Shown here piece by piece: positions 25,952 through 35,711 of a DNA stretch of 64,000 nucleotides. Position numbers and translations under genes: made by a program. The first letter of the stretch is position 1; each line of letters opens with the position of its first letter. Source of the DNA: Ciborinia camelliae (lineage: Eukaryota > Ascomycota > Leotiomycetes > Helotiales > Sclerotiniaceae); assembly GCA_025890175.1 (NCBI GenBank), contig JANPYM010000012.1, positions 16,502-80,501 on the forward strand, given 5' to 3'. The notes beneath the pieces were generated by a model. It did no database searches, was not told the origin of the DNA, and saw nothing but the letters and a program-made list of their open reading frames with translations.

Positions 25952-27619
25952 TCATCCATCAAGAAGACCAATGGTCCATTCGGTAATCTTCTCAACGCCA
26001 TGTCCATTAATTGCACTGATGGGGATGACCTCTACCTTCCCCATCCAAGGGTTCTTCTTCCTGGAAGGATGCTCTTCGTTTCCGGCTGCGACTTCCCCCA
26101 AGTACGACTTCAACTTCTGGAAATTATCCTGTGTACCAGGCAAGTCTGCTTTGCTAGCAACAACAAACCAAGGTTTATTGGAAATCGAAGGAAGACTGGG
26201 TGCGAGGGGATTCTCAAAGGTAGGCCCAGTGTTAACAACGATTGTTTCGGATCGATTTGCCACTGCATCCTCAACAGACGTGAAGGGCGTCCACTCCACT
26301 ACGGGGTTGGCCTTCTCTTTCTCTTCTTCAATCTTCATTCGCTCATACTCAGCAAGTTCTCGCCACAAGCCCTTCAAAGCTTCGACAGCATTGCCCTTCC
26401 CAAGGTCCACGACAAATGCAAGAACTCTAGCTCGTTCAACATGACGTAGGAAACTTATACCAAGACCTCGATCCAAATGAGCATCCTCGACCAATCCAGG
26501 AATATCTGCAATGGTAAAGTTGGTTCTGGGTTCGCCGGTATCATAATTCGCTTGAGCTACAGGTCTTCCCTTGTTATCATCAATCACCACTGTCCCGATA
26601 TTTGGCTCTAAAGTTGTGAATTCCCAGTCCCCAACTCTGGTCCGGCTATTGCTCATAGCTCGCAACAAAGTGCTCTTTCCAGCATTAGGAAGACCTACAA
26701 GTCCCACATCGGCAAGAAGCTTGAGTTCGAGCTCTAAAGTAATTCGTAATCCAGATTCACCCTTGGTTGCGAATTTTGGTCTTGGGACTTGTTTTGTGGT
26801 AAAATGTGGATTTCCCAAACCTCCTACAGCACCTGCGGCCAAGAGCAATGGACGTTCCATGGGCATGGAAAGATCTAATGAGATAGGGCCCTTCACTTGT
26901 GCGGCAGCTAAATTTGACTTCCTTGCTTTTGGTAATGAAGGAAATTCGGCAGTGGCAATCTCTTCAGGTGTAATGGCTGGGTATAGTAACCATCTTTCTC
27001 TATCCCATTTGTAAGGTCCATCTAGATCGTGCCCATCCAATTTGCCAGCCTCCATCTTTATCCTGTCTTCCTCAATGGCCGCAGGATCATGTCGATCGAG
27101 CTCTCGTACGATGGTACCTACAGGAACTTCAATAATGATATCAGTGCCTCTCTCTCCACCCTTCGTTTTCCCTTGACCATTCTTTCCCCTGCCCGCCTTT
27201 AGATTTCGCCTCCTTGCAAGCTTATGTAGACTTGTTTCCCCTCGCACAGCTTGTATGTATATATTTCCGCCCGTGCCTCCATCACCTCCATTCGCCGGGC
27301 CAGCAGCTATGTACTTCTCCCGCAGAAAAGAAATACAACCATGTCCACCAGAACCTGCAAAGATATCTATTTTTGCTTTGTCGGCGAATATTGTCCGAGA
27401 ATAATCAGAGGGAGGAGGGTTCAGGCGGTCGAATTCTTCGGATGTCGACTCGGAGGCAAGTTCTTCGGATAAGGTACTTTGTCTTCGGACAGCATTGATA
27501 TAAATTCGAGGATTCCTCTGGATCAACCTAGATGTATGCGAAAATAAAAATGGGTAAAGAAAGGGTGTCAATGTGCCTTGCACGGTTGAACAACGTGGAG
27601 GCATCACGAACGATATCAA
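25952..27619 (-). CDS. MTG2: Obg-family GTPase, mitochondrial ribosome assembly (Mtg2-like)
   Basis: Single exon, 555 aa (550 if the in-frame ATG at 27604 is used). The Arg/Ser-rich N-terminus up to about residue 48 resembles a mitochondrial presequence. The Gly-rich Obg fold runs from about 76 (KIDIFAGSGGHGCISF, NGGDGGTGG, KAGRGKNGQGKTKGG), with an insertion at about 178-245, and resumes with AAGAVGGLGNPHF. The GTPase domain has G1 GLPNAGKS at 309-316, G3 DIPG at 372-375 and G4 SKAD at 489-492. Yeast Mtg2 is a mitochondrial inner-membrane-associated GTPase needed for large ribosomal subunit assembly. A TIR element begins about 70 bp upstream of the start codon and may affect its promoter. 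Confidence 0.9.
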   Translation of the reverse strand: MISFVMPPRCSTVQGTLTPFLYPFLFSHTSRLIQRNPRIYINAVRRQSTLSEELASESTSEEFDRLNPPPSDYSRTIFADKAKIDIFAGSGGHGCISFLREKYIAAGPANGGDGGTGGNIYIQAVRGETSLHKLARRRNLKAGRGKNGQGKTKGGERGTDIIIEVPVGTIVRELDRHDPAAIEEDRIKMEAGKLDGHDLDGPYKWDRERWLLYPAITPEEIATAEFPSLPKARKSNLAAAQVKGPISLDLSMPMERPLLLAAGAVGGLGNPHFTTKQVPRPKFATKGESGLRITLELELKLLADVGLVGLPNAGKSTLLRAMSNSRTRVGDWEFTTLEPNIGTVVIDDNKGRPVAQANYDTGEPRTNFTIADIPGLVEDAHLDRGLGISFLRHVERARVLAFVVDLGKGNAVEALKGLWRELAEYERMKIEEEKEKANPVVEWTPFTSVEDAVANRSETIVVNTGPTFENPLAPSLPSISNKPWFVVASKADLPGTQDNFQKLKSYLGEVAAGNEEHPSRKKNPWMGKVEVIPISAINGHGVEKITEWTIGLLDG

Positions 27620-27995
27620 ATTCCTGACTTGCAGATTTATTTGCAGTGGTGGAAGTGAAGAAAGATATTTCTTATGATTGATTGATAGGTACCTTAGCGG
27701 AGGTACCAGGTGTTGAGAAACCGTTAATATATTATATCTATTATAAAAAGCTGTATTTGAAAACTATAAATTGTGATTTCGAAAATAAACAATATATATA
27801 AAAATAAATAATTTATAAATATAAATTATATATAAATATAAATAGTATTTAATTAAAAAGCCATATTTAAATCGAAACACCGTTTTTAAATCAAAATATT
27901 GTTTTTGAATTAAAACATCGTTTTTGAAAATAAATCGTTTTTGAAATTATTTTAATTATATAATTTTATTTATTTTTAATTAATCAAAACAAAAC

Positions 27996-28085
27996 ATATC
28001 TTTTATAGTGTAATGGTAATACGTTTGATTTGAATTTCAAAATTGAAAAAAAATTAATTGAAATTTGAAATGAAATATAAACTTG
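27996..28085 (+). pseudogene. Possible RIP-decayed tRNA-like sequence
   Basis: TATAGTGTAATGGTAAT resembles a tRNA D-arm/A box (TRGYNNAGYGG type). It is followed by a hairpin-like TTTGATTTGAATTTCAAA and, about 55 bp on, by AATTTGAAAT, which is what a GGTTCGAATC B box becomes after C-to-T and G-to-A changes. It lies inside the TIR element. Pairing of the acceptor stem is not convincing. Confidence 0.3.
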
Positions 28086-28154
28086 AAATATCTTAATTAA
28101 TATTTCTTTTTATTTTTTTTAAATTCAAAATATTTAATAAAAACAATTTATATT

Positions 28155-28250
28155 TTCAAAAACGTTTTTTTTTTCAAAAATGCTTTTTTTTTCAAAAACG
28201 CTTTTTTTTTCAAAAACGCTTTCTTTTTCAAAAACGATTTATTTTCAAAT
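28155..28250. repeat. Tandem CAAAAACGCTTTTTTTTT repeat
   Basis: Five copies of an 18-20 bp word inside the TIR element, with CG/TG variants. Inverted partners occur near 27,890-27,945. Confidence 0.65.
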
Positions 28251-28290
28251 ATAATGCGAATACTCCACCAACTGAGATATAGTTTTTGAA
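28245..28290 (-). pseudogene. Half tRNA-like sequence (A box only)
   Basis: On the minus strand TATCTCAGTTGGTGGAGTA differs from a canonical TAGCTCAGTTGGTAGAGCG A-box/D-arm by few changes, mainly transitions. A recognisable B box is absent. It lies in the right arm of the TIR element. Confidence 0.35.
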
Positions 28291-29639
28291 CTTAATCACA
28301 ATGAAATCACTGTTTCTAAACCCCTAGTACCTCCGCTAAGGTAGGTATGGTGATGCAAATAATAGATTCTCGGTCACCGTAGTACTGTATGTACAGTATA
28401 CAGTACCGACTTACCGGTTAATATTTCGGACCTCCAAACAGCTTCCGATATTTATTATTGAGAAGCGTGAAGAGAGTGAAGGGATGAGTGAGTGAAAAAT
28501 AGGTACCTACTCATTCCCAAATCATCGAATCATATATATATCTTCATATTTACCATTTTTGGTGTACCGCGGAACAGATGAACCTTTATCTACATCCTCT
28601 CCTCTCGAGTCTCCAAGCTTCAATTCTTTTCTTATCCCCCACCTTCGGGTTCCTCTATTGCCGACGCCGTGATTCTGAATCTGGATCTGATCCTGATTCT
28701 GCGAACAAGCGGTGAGTGGAGTAGATGCGACCTTTTACATCTTAGAAGTCTTCATCATTTATTAATTTACCAACCACCCAAATTTGATCTGCACCCAAAG
28801 CAGCCTCAGTTGGTGAAGGAAGAAAGATTCAGGTTGCATACATGATACATGATACATGATACATGCGGCCACATCCATCATTCCTCTATCAACTTCCATT
28901 GGTCACTCTACGAATTCAAGATAGCCTCATTATCTTTTTGGTCCAGATGCTCCGAACGTTCAAAGCAAAGCACGATCAAAGTTTCAATATTCACTTTATT
29001 GCTTACCTTACCTAGCTCAATCGAGGCTTTCCGCCTACCCATCTACCCATTCTCGAGCCATTATCTACATACCTTTTCAAAATTGGTAAAAGGATGTCAT
29101 GAATCGACCCAACCGGATATCATCATGACCAACAATCCATGCATCTCGCCTTCAATTCTCTAACCACGAGATGCAAGTCGAATCAAAGCATTCGAGCCAC
29201 GACAACTTGCACATTCCGCTGGAATGTTAACACTTGGAACACTTACCTACCTACGGAATTCTTATCTGGAGTACACTTACTATATATGCTTCAACCTACT
29301 ACTAATCAGGATGATTTACCTTGATAATCTTTTTCCGGAATTTGTATGTTCGTAAGTAATCAACCAAATGTAGTCAAATCATGCCCTACTTTTCCCTTTA
29401 GGTCGTTAAGGATATCCTCGCATTCCTCTCGCCTGAGTCGCGACTCGCCTCTCACCCTCTCGCGTATGATCCACATATGCCACTCTGCGTTGGTAGTTGT
29501 TTGAGGCGTTGATTGTGTGATGTGGTACTGTACAAGTTAATCTCTTTCCAGGTGGATGGTAGGTGAACACTGATCAGGTTGTAAAAGGGTAGAAGGTCGT
29601 CAAAGTGTATATAAGTGAAGTTAATTGGTGATATGTATG

Positions 29640-29830
29640 TGGTTACTGGTAGGTAGGTCGGTAGGTAGGCAGGTACTAGGTAGCATGCTCATTACTCGGT
29701 ATGTAAGTAGAGCTAAATCAGTATTAGACATTCGGTATTAGGCAGGTATATTATATTAGGTATGTATTAGGTAGGCATATATTAGGTAGGTAAGGTATCT
29801 AAAGGTTAGGTATTAAGTATTAGGTGTATA
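29640..29830. repeat. TAGGTA-rich tract
   Basis: Irregular reiterations of TAGGTA, GGTAGGTA and ATTAGGTA. It is not the TTAGGG telomere word. Confidence 0.6.
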
Positions 29831-30459
29831 GGTGTACATCTCTTTATAGACTCGATTCTCACCCAGGTTCTTCCCCACCCAAAAATAACCTGGAATAATA
29901 TTAGAACTAATAACCTATCGACATCTCAAATTTATTTCTTTTTTTCCCTTTTCTCCTCCTCACTCGTCCTTCCCATTCCGCAACTTTTTGTTGTCAAATT
30001 TCCGTAACGTCTCTTGTCGTCTGAAATTCCAAAAAAGAACTTAACTCCCGTTCTTCCTTGCCAACTACCCGTCTCTTCCTATCCCATCACATCACATCTA
30101 ACCAAAACCATATTTCCTATCTTCCGTCTGTTACCTCAGTACATAGGTACATACATACCATACCTACTACCTACCTACCTACCTACCTACATACATACAC
30201 ATACCTTACCCTTTTCCACCCCCTCGTACTACCATATCTTACGATTTCACGATACCTGGTACCAGCATTGTTGATCGTTGTGTCTTTGTTTTTGGTTTTG
30301 GTTTCCCTAAGGTTAACACCTCATATCTTATTCTCAATCTTTTCATTTGAATGGTGCAGAAATTTGCGTAGCGTGATCTTTCTATCGTGGAAATCTGCAG
30401 TTCCGGGAGCCAGCCAGTCAGCCAGCCAGCAAGCAAGCAAGCATAGCATAATATAGAAT

Positions 30460-30480
30460 CGTTTCGTTTCGTTTCGTTTC
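30460..30480. repeat. GTTTC microsatellite
   Basis: Four copies of GTTTC. Confidence 0.8.
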
Positions 30481-31116
30481 GGTTCGTTTCTTATCCCACG
30501 ATTCGGACTCGCTGCATCGAATTGAGAAGGGACCTTAGAGGGGAATACACTTACAAAGGTTAGTTTAACTTTGAGATCACTTCAAATCGATCCGAATATC
30601 ATTTTCCCAAATTTACCCCACACGGACTGCACTGCGCTGCAAAGCAAGCCAGCGAGCCAGAGGATACGATACTTGGATAGGTATCCCCATCCCCATCTCC
30701 ATTTACCCCAAGATCTGGACTTGTGTATTGTCAGTCAAGCGACCTACCTATTATATTATCTACATACGTACAATATATACAATACATAAAATACATTACG
30801 ATACTTCAATGTTCGTCCCCATATTCTTACCCATAACATACCATACCATGGGATCATCACCCCCCCTCCCCCCTCCTTCTCTTTCAATCACTTCCCTTCT
30901 TCCCTGACCCCAAACATACTTTCTTCTTTCTTGCTTTCTTCTCCACGTATACTTCTTTCCATTTGGGCCTCAAATCCTCCCTAAGCTCATCGTCCCTTTC
31001 ACTTCTCCACTTCAACACTAGCTCTCTTCACTTGTCTATTACCCCTCATTCACACCAGATGATCCCCCTTCATAATGTTAATCAAGAACCCCAGAAACAA
31101 CGAAAATCTCAAGATC

Positions 31117-31990
31117 ATGGATCCAGATTGCGCCATATGTTCTCAGCCAGCCATCGCAAAATGCGAATGCGAAGCCAATGGCCTTACTGTCGCTGTGAGG
31201 CAGGCTGAACAGAGAATGATGAATAGTATTTATAATGATATAAGGTACCGTCTGTCCTTTCCCATCTGACCCCTCTTACCCCTCCTGTTCTCGTCCGATA
31301 TCCTTACCCTTCTATCATCCTTTATATGTGTCAATCAATTGACTTTGTCAACATATAATTAACCCTAGTCCACAAAATAGAAGCTGGGTCCGCGGCCACG
31401 CCCAAGATTACATACTCTCCTATTTCAGCGTCCTTACCACCCGTCGCAAAGACGAACATGCCTCACAACTCCACCGTATAACCGAACGAGCAGCGTACTA
31501 CTACAACCAGCCGCCCCACCGCACGGACATCGCACTCGCCGATTCCGAACTCAAACGCGGCATCGACGAAGATTGGCGTGCGAGCGTCCAGCGCTATCCC
31601 GAAGTCCTCGAATATTTCTTCAGCCTGGTTGAATTCAGTATACCAAGCGATGATGAACCCGGCGTTCGAGATCCCCCATTATCAGCACTAGGGGGCGGGG
31701 GAAGGAAAGTGAGATTGACTGAACCGGTTCCGCAGAGGGGATCTACACCTGCCGTATCAGATGGAGGAGAAGAGAGGGAAAGAAGGAGGGAACAGAGGAG
31801 GATTGGAACGCCGGCGGGTGATAGAGAAAGACAGGTAGATAGACAGAGAAGAGATAGTATGAGGGCTGATGGAAGAAATCGTCCGATGACGGCACCACCT
31901 CCGCCTGGAGGTCCACATATGCCTCCTGCACATAATCAACGGAACTCGAGAGGTCCTCCGCTAGGATATTCTTATGTTAGTCCTTATTGA
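31117..31990 (+). CDS. Hypothetical protein with N-terminal Cys cluster
   Basis: Two exons, 31117-31244 and 31381-31990 (245 aa); the 136 nt intron has a GTACCG donor and an AAATAG acceptor. The N-terminus carries CAICSQPAIAKCEC, a small Cys cluster that could bind zinc. A helical segment of about 110 residues follows (contains DYILSYFSVLTTRRKDEH and RYPEVLEYFFSLVEF). The C-terminal third is disordered and Arg/Pro/Gly-rich, ending PPLGYSYVSPY. The upstream in-frame ATG at 31075 would add 14 residues. The even mix of ordered and disordered parts and clean splicing argue for a real gene; the function is unknown. A regulatory role is a guess based on its long leader region. Confidence 0.7.
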
Positions 31991-33686
31991 GATTGATGAT
32001 GGAAAATCCTTCTCTTTTGGGTTGGTGATGGGATGGGATGGGATGGAATGAAGGGAAGAATGAAAATTTCAGCTGTGCGTATAATATCGCCACGGAATAT
32101 TTCATGGGTAGGGATTAATGGATGCCAGGTGCAGCTGAGGTTACCATCTTTTCATCTCGGGCCAAAAATCGGCTTAGCATAGCCACCTCCTGTATTCGAA
32201 ACTGAATCATGATGAATTTCGTCTCGAGTTTATCTCAGCATTCTTGTTCGACTGGCTGGAGCCTGGGATCAATCTATCAAGGTTTTACAAATCGCGCTCT
32301 CTCTCTCTCTCTCCATCGGAAAATCTCAATCGAAAACGGCTACCTTGTTCCATCACATCACATCACATCCATCTCATCTCATCTTATCTCAAATCATCCA
32401 TCCCCTCGCTCTAATCTGATCTTATCTCATCTCATCACGTTTCTTCACACTCATACTATTTCTCACGATCATTACATTACATTACATAAGTTACGACAAA
32501 AGATTCGTTTGGTTTGGCTTTTTGAATTGGCTAGTGGGTTTGGGTGCATATCATTATCATATCATATCATTTCTATCCATCAATACAGCATATTATATCT
32601 TCCTCCGAACCTTCCTAGAGCTTCATATCATATCATCTCTGTTTCTATCTATATCTCTATCCAGCATATCATGTTCACATTAATCATATCATATCATATT
32701 AGCGTCATAGTCAGTCATGGTTACCCGTCTGGTCTGTCGGCTTTGGAGCTTGGTTTTGGGGGTGGTTCTTGTGTTTTTCTTCTTCCACGGCTTCTTCACA
32801 TAACTTATTTTTACATTTTACATTTATTTATCTATGTATGGATGTATGGATGGATGAATGTATGGATGTATGGATCGATGGTGGATGGTTGGTTGGCTTT
32901 GCTTGCATTTGACTACTTTCCTTTCCGTCCGTACTATTTATTATCATATGGATATGGATATCTATAGGATATTTATGGTCATGTTTATGATATGTTTTGA
33001 TTTTTATATTTAATTTGTTTTTAGGGGGGAGACAGGGGGGAANNNNNNNNNNAATTTGTTTTTAGGGGGGAGACAGGGGGGAAGGAAAGGGGGGTTCATC
33101 TTTGTCTTTATACCTACATAAGTTGATACTATCATCAATACCAATATCATATATCATATTCCATTGAGTTTTCTTTTATATGTGCATGTTTGTGGAGGGA
33201 GGGTTGTTTGTGAAGGAAGGGGGAGAGGGAGGGAGAGAGGGGTGGGAGGGAAGTTTTAATATTAAAAAGTTGATAATACTTATAATTCATCTGAAATATA
33301 AGGTATTAATTAGCTGATAAAAACAGGTTCTATAATTTGAATTTCTAAATTGTTTTTGAAAGTCTAGCTACGTACTTTATAATACAAACTACTCCCCCCC
33401 ATGCATTCATCGATGGTTAACCTATATGCATTTTGTTCGTGTATTTGTGTCCCCTCAATCTTACTACATGGTCTATGCATTTGCCTTCACCCCATCAACA
33501 ACTATCGAAAATCGGAAAGCTAGATAGCAATGGTGATGCATGGCAATATAAGCCAAGATTGCAAGACGGTACAGTTTGAAATTTATCTATTGTATACTGG
33601 AATACAAGAAGTGTTATGCTAGCCTTGATGCTGGCCCGGTATTATATGCCATCAGAGCACCAAATGATGCTAGTGAGTAACAGTGT
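31991..33686. other. Intergenic region with simple repeats and an assembly gap
   Basis: Contains a CT repeat (about 32,296-32,313), CATCA/TCATA and GGATGTAT repeats (32,350-32,880), G-rich runs and the N gap at 33,043-33,052. A 252-codon frame at 32209-32967 is low-complexity translation of these repeats and not a gene. Confidence 0.55.
33043..33052. other. Assembly gap of 10 N
   Basis: Ten Ns. The 31 bp to the left (33,012-33,042) and right (33,053-33,083) of the gap are identical. Confidence 0.98.
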
Positions 33687-34595
33687 CTAACAGTGTTCGA
33701 AGTAGAATGTACCAGAAGCCCCTTGGCCAACCCAATGGCCCTTCACGGCACCATCCGCCGTTAATGTTCCTCGCTAGAGATACACATGCTGTCCATATAC
33801 CTTGGCAAAGGTCAACTGGCCCGACTTGAAAACCACTCCGGTGAATTTATACTCGACCGACCCTGCACGACCATTACCTTTGACTGTGAGAAGATCGCTG
33901 TTGCTTCCTTCGTGACCATGCTCCTCGAATGAACATCTCCGGTTAGTACCGGACTGGGCCGAGATGTAGAATCCCGACCAGGCGCCCTTGATGTTCTCTA
34001 GTTACTCCCTATTTGCCTCCATGTTAGCACATGCAGTGACATCTACTTATTGTCAGGGGAGTCGAATGAGTCATGCGAGTAAAGAGAACGGCATACTCTG
34101 GAGAGATATCCTCATCTTCGTCATTTTCATTCACAAGGTGAAAGGCAAAATAATCCCCTCCTCCTTGCTCTTCCTGGTGAACTCCCCATTTACCGTACAT
34201 CATGTTTGTCTCGGGATCAACGGAGCCACTACAGTGCCACCAGTGGGAGGTGTAATCTTTCTTGAAATACACCGTCGCATTTCCGTCAACGTGTCCACGG
34301 AAAGTAAAATGCCCAACTTTATCGCGGCCTTTGCCACGTATAATGACCTTCTCGTCTTTTACTTCGGTTTCTATAGTGAAATCCGATTCTCCGTCCGTTT
34401 TACATCCGTTGGGTTGGTTCTCGGGGTATACATACAGAACAGCCCATTGACCTGCAAGCTTGAGTTGGCTACTGGTTATGAGAAATGCATTGATTCATTG
34501 ATTTCTAAGTATCCTGAAAACTCACTGCATGTCAACCGACATTCCAGTCCAACTTTCTTGCTTTGGATACAAACTAAATTTCTTTACAGGTCGGT
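33687..34595 (-). pseudogene. Decayed fungal gene with in-frame stops
   Basis: On the minus strand a protein-like sequence can be followed through about three exons: roughly 34595-34533, 34470-34110 and 34000-33687. It includes KFSLYPKQESWTGMSVDM, VGHFTFRGHVDGNATVYF, WWHCSGSVDPETN, YGKWGVH, then AWSGFYI and GHWVGQGASGTFYFE. Two halves share the pattern F-x-G-x-V ... F-x-K-x-Y ... G-x-L/V ... G-x-W, so the protein was a duplicated beta-rich domain. In-frame stops interrupt it: a TAA just before the AWSGFYI segment (about 33,998-34,000) and a TAG at 33,774-33,776. Similar sequence continues past the TAG to a natural stop at 33,687. A working shortened gene using other splice sites is possible but less likely. 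Confidence 0.55.
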
Positions 34596-34620
34596 CTCAA
34601 AAGTTATATAGTACACGTAG

Positions 34621-34807
34621 AGAGGCTAAATGGCGGATACAAGTGACTTAATTTATTGCGAAAGATCAAGTATGTTAAGCCATATGACAAGCAGTGCACA
34701 GTTTCTTATTTAGACAGTGGTTCGAGCAAACATCCCGATGATTAAGAGGTGAGCCTGGAGGTGGTAGCTGAGTTAATATGTCAGACAAAAAAATACAACT
34801 GGAATAG
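34621..34807. other. Short region between a pseudogene and a peptidase gene
   Basis: Shared upstream region of the divergent decayed gene and the peptidase. It contains ATG 34,778, which reads nine codons into a TAG, and ATG 34,738 before a GTGAGC donor. Confidence 0.4.
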
Positions 34808-35711
34808 GACCTAGAGACAGAGCCAGACGATCAACCAGGTGCACAGTCTAGCGACAGAGGCCCTTATCCCTCTCACCCAGATTCTCGCGACCTTATCTTC
34901 GAACCTGCCGACAAACCCGTGGGCCACTACGTCGACCTCAGAAACAACTGCCCAGAGGTATACAACCAGAAACATATGATGAGTTGTACTGCTCACGCTG
35001 TCGCTGCCGCATTTGAGTTCGACATTCGAAAGCAGAGTCTACCCGAGTTTTCGCCCTCCAGACTTTTCATCTGGTACAACGCTCGTGCAAAATCAGGTAA
35101 CCCCGGAGATACTAAGAAGAATGTCGGTAGCAATATAGTGAATGCCATCAAGTCCCTTAATCTGAAGCAAGATGATCGGTCCTATGAAGTAGGCGAAAGC
35201 GATGAGAAGACGCATATATTCCATCCTGGTGCTAAAGTGGCAAAGAAACCACCAGCTAGTGTGGCACTATATGCGCATCAGCACATGGCGCAAAGATATC
35301 ATACATTCAAGGAGAAGGGTACTCAAAAAGCGCTCATACAATGCCTTAACTCGGGATATCCTGTCGTATTCGGGATGAAAACTTACGGTCTGTTCAGTGG
35401 TATTGGTTCGGATGGTCGTGGAATAAGTACGCTGTAACCCGTTATTCGTCTCGGTTACTCTTCAGTACCTAGGTACGCAATACTTTATTTGTTTTGCAGG
35501 ACAACGAACAGCCAAGGAAATAAAAAACGAGCACAGCCATTCGCTGCTGATGGTTGGCTACAACCAGGCGGAGAAGGTGTTCATTGTTCGCAATTCATGG
35601 GGTGCCGACTGGGGTGAGGATGGCTACTTCTATATGCCATACAACCACCTAAAGCATTGCTACGACTTCTGGACCATCCGTCTCGTGTCTTCTCATCCCG
35701 AGAAATCTTGA
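34808..35711 (+). CDS. Papain-like (C1A) cysteine peptidase, 5' end unresolved
   Basis: Two exons end cleanly: up to 35426 (GTACGC donor) and 35500-35711 (TTTGCAG acceptor), joined in phase. The domain starts with YVDLRNNCPEVYNQ. The catalytic Cys is in SCTAHAVAAAFEF (codon 34985), His in SHSLLMVGY (codon 35538) and Asn in VRNSWGADWGEDGYF (codon 35592), the order of papain-family enzymes. No signal peptide is seen. The problem is the start: ATG 34778 is in frame but is followed after nine codons by TAG at 34805-34807. The first ATGs after it are only three codons before SCTA, inside the conserved domain. A short first exon from ATG 34738 spliced to about 34852 would rescue it. Otherwise it is a recent pseudogene, like its neighbour. 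Confidence 0.6.

Larger units (their letters stand above)
27692..28341. mobile_element. 650 bp TIR element (MITE-like), RIP-degraded, TA duplication
   Basis: The ends are inverted repeats beginning CCTTAGCGGAGGTAC, matching at 27 of the first 30 positions. Each end is flanked directly by TA (27,690-27,691 and 28,342-28,343), the target-site duplication of Tc1/mariner/pogo-type elements. The interior is AT-rich with no transposase frame, so it would be non-autonomous. Inner sequences are also partly inverted: CGTTTTTGAAA words on the left mirror CAAAAACGCTTTTTTTTT words on the right. It lies in the Mtg2 promoter region, outside the large AT-rich block. Confidence 0.72.
28344..31116. other. Long gene-poor upstream region of the 31,117 gene
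   Basis: About 2.8 kb with no convincing coding frame. It contains a CATGATA repeat (about 28,840-28,866), a TAGGTA/GGTA-rich tract (29,640-29,830), CCTA/CATA repeats (30,160-30,200), TTTCG repeats (30,460-30,480) and pyrimidine-rich stretches from 30,880. Short upstream frames, pyrimidine tracts and possible splice sites would suit a long, spliced 5' untranslated leader of the gene at 31,117. Confidence 0.45.

Noticed and set aside
29640..29830. Telomere-like repeats
   Set aside because: The word is TAGGTA with irregular spacing, not TTAGGG, and it lies inside gene-bearing DNA.
32209..32967. 252-codon plus-strand frame
   Set aside because: Translation of TCATA/CATCA/GGATG simple repeats; His/Ile/Ser-rich low complexity without domain signals.
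33988..34611. 207-codon plus-strand frame
   Set aside because: Antisense shadow of the minus-strand decayed gene, whose reading is far more protein-like.
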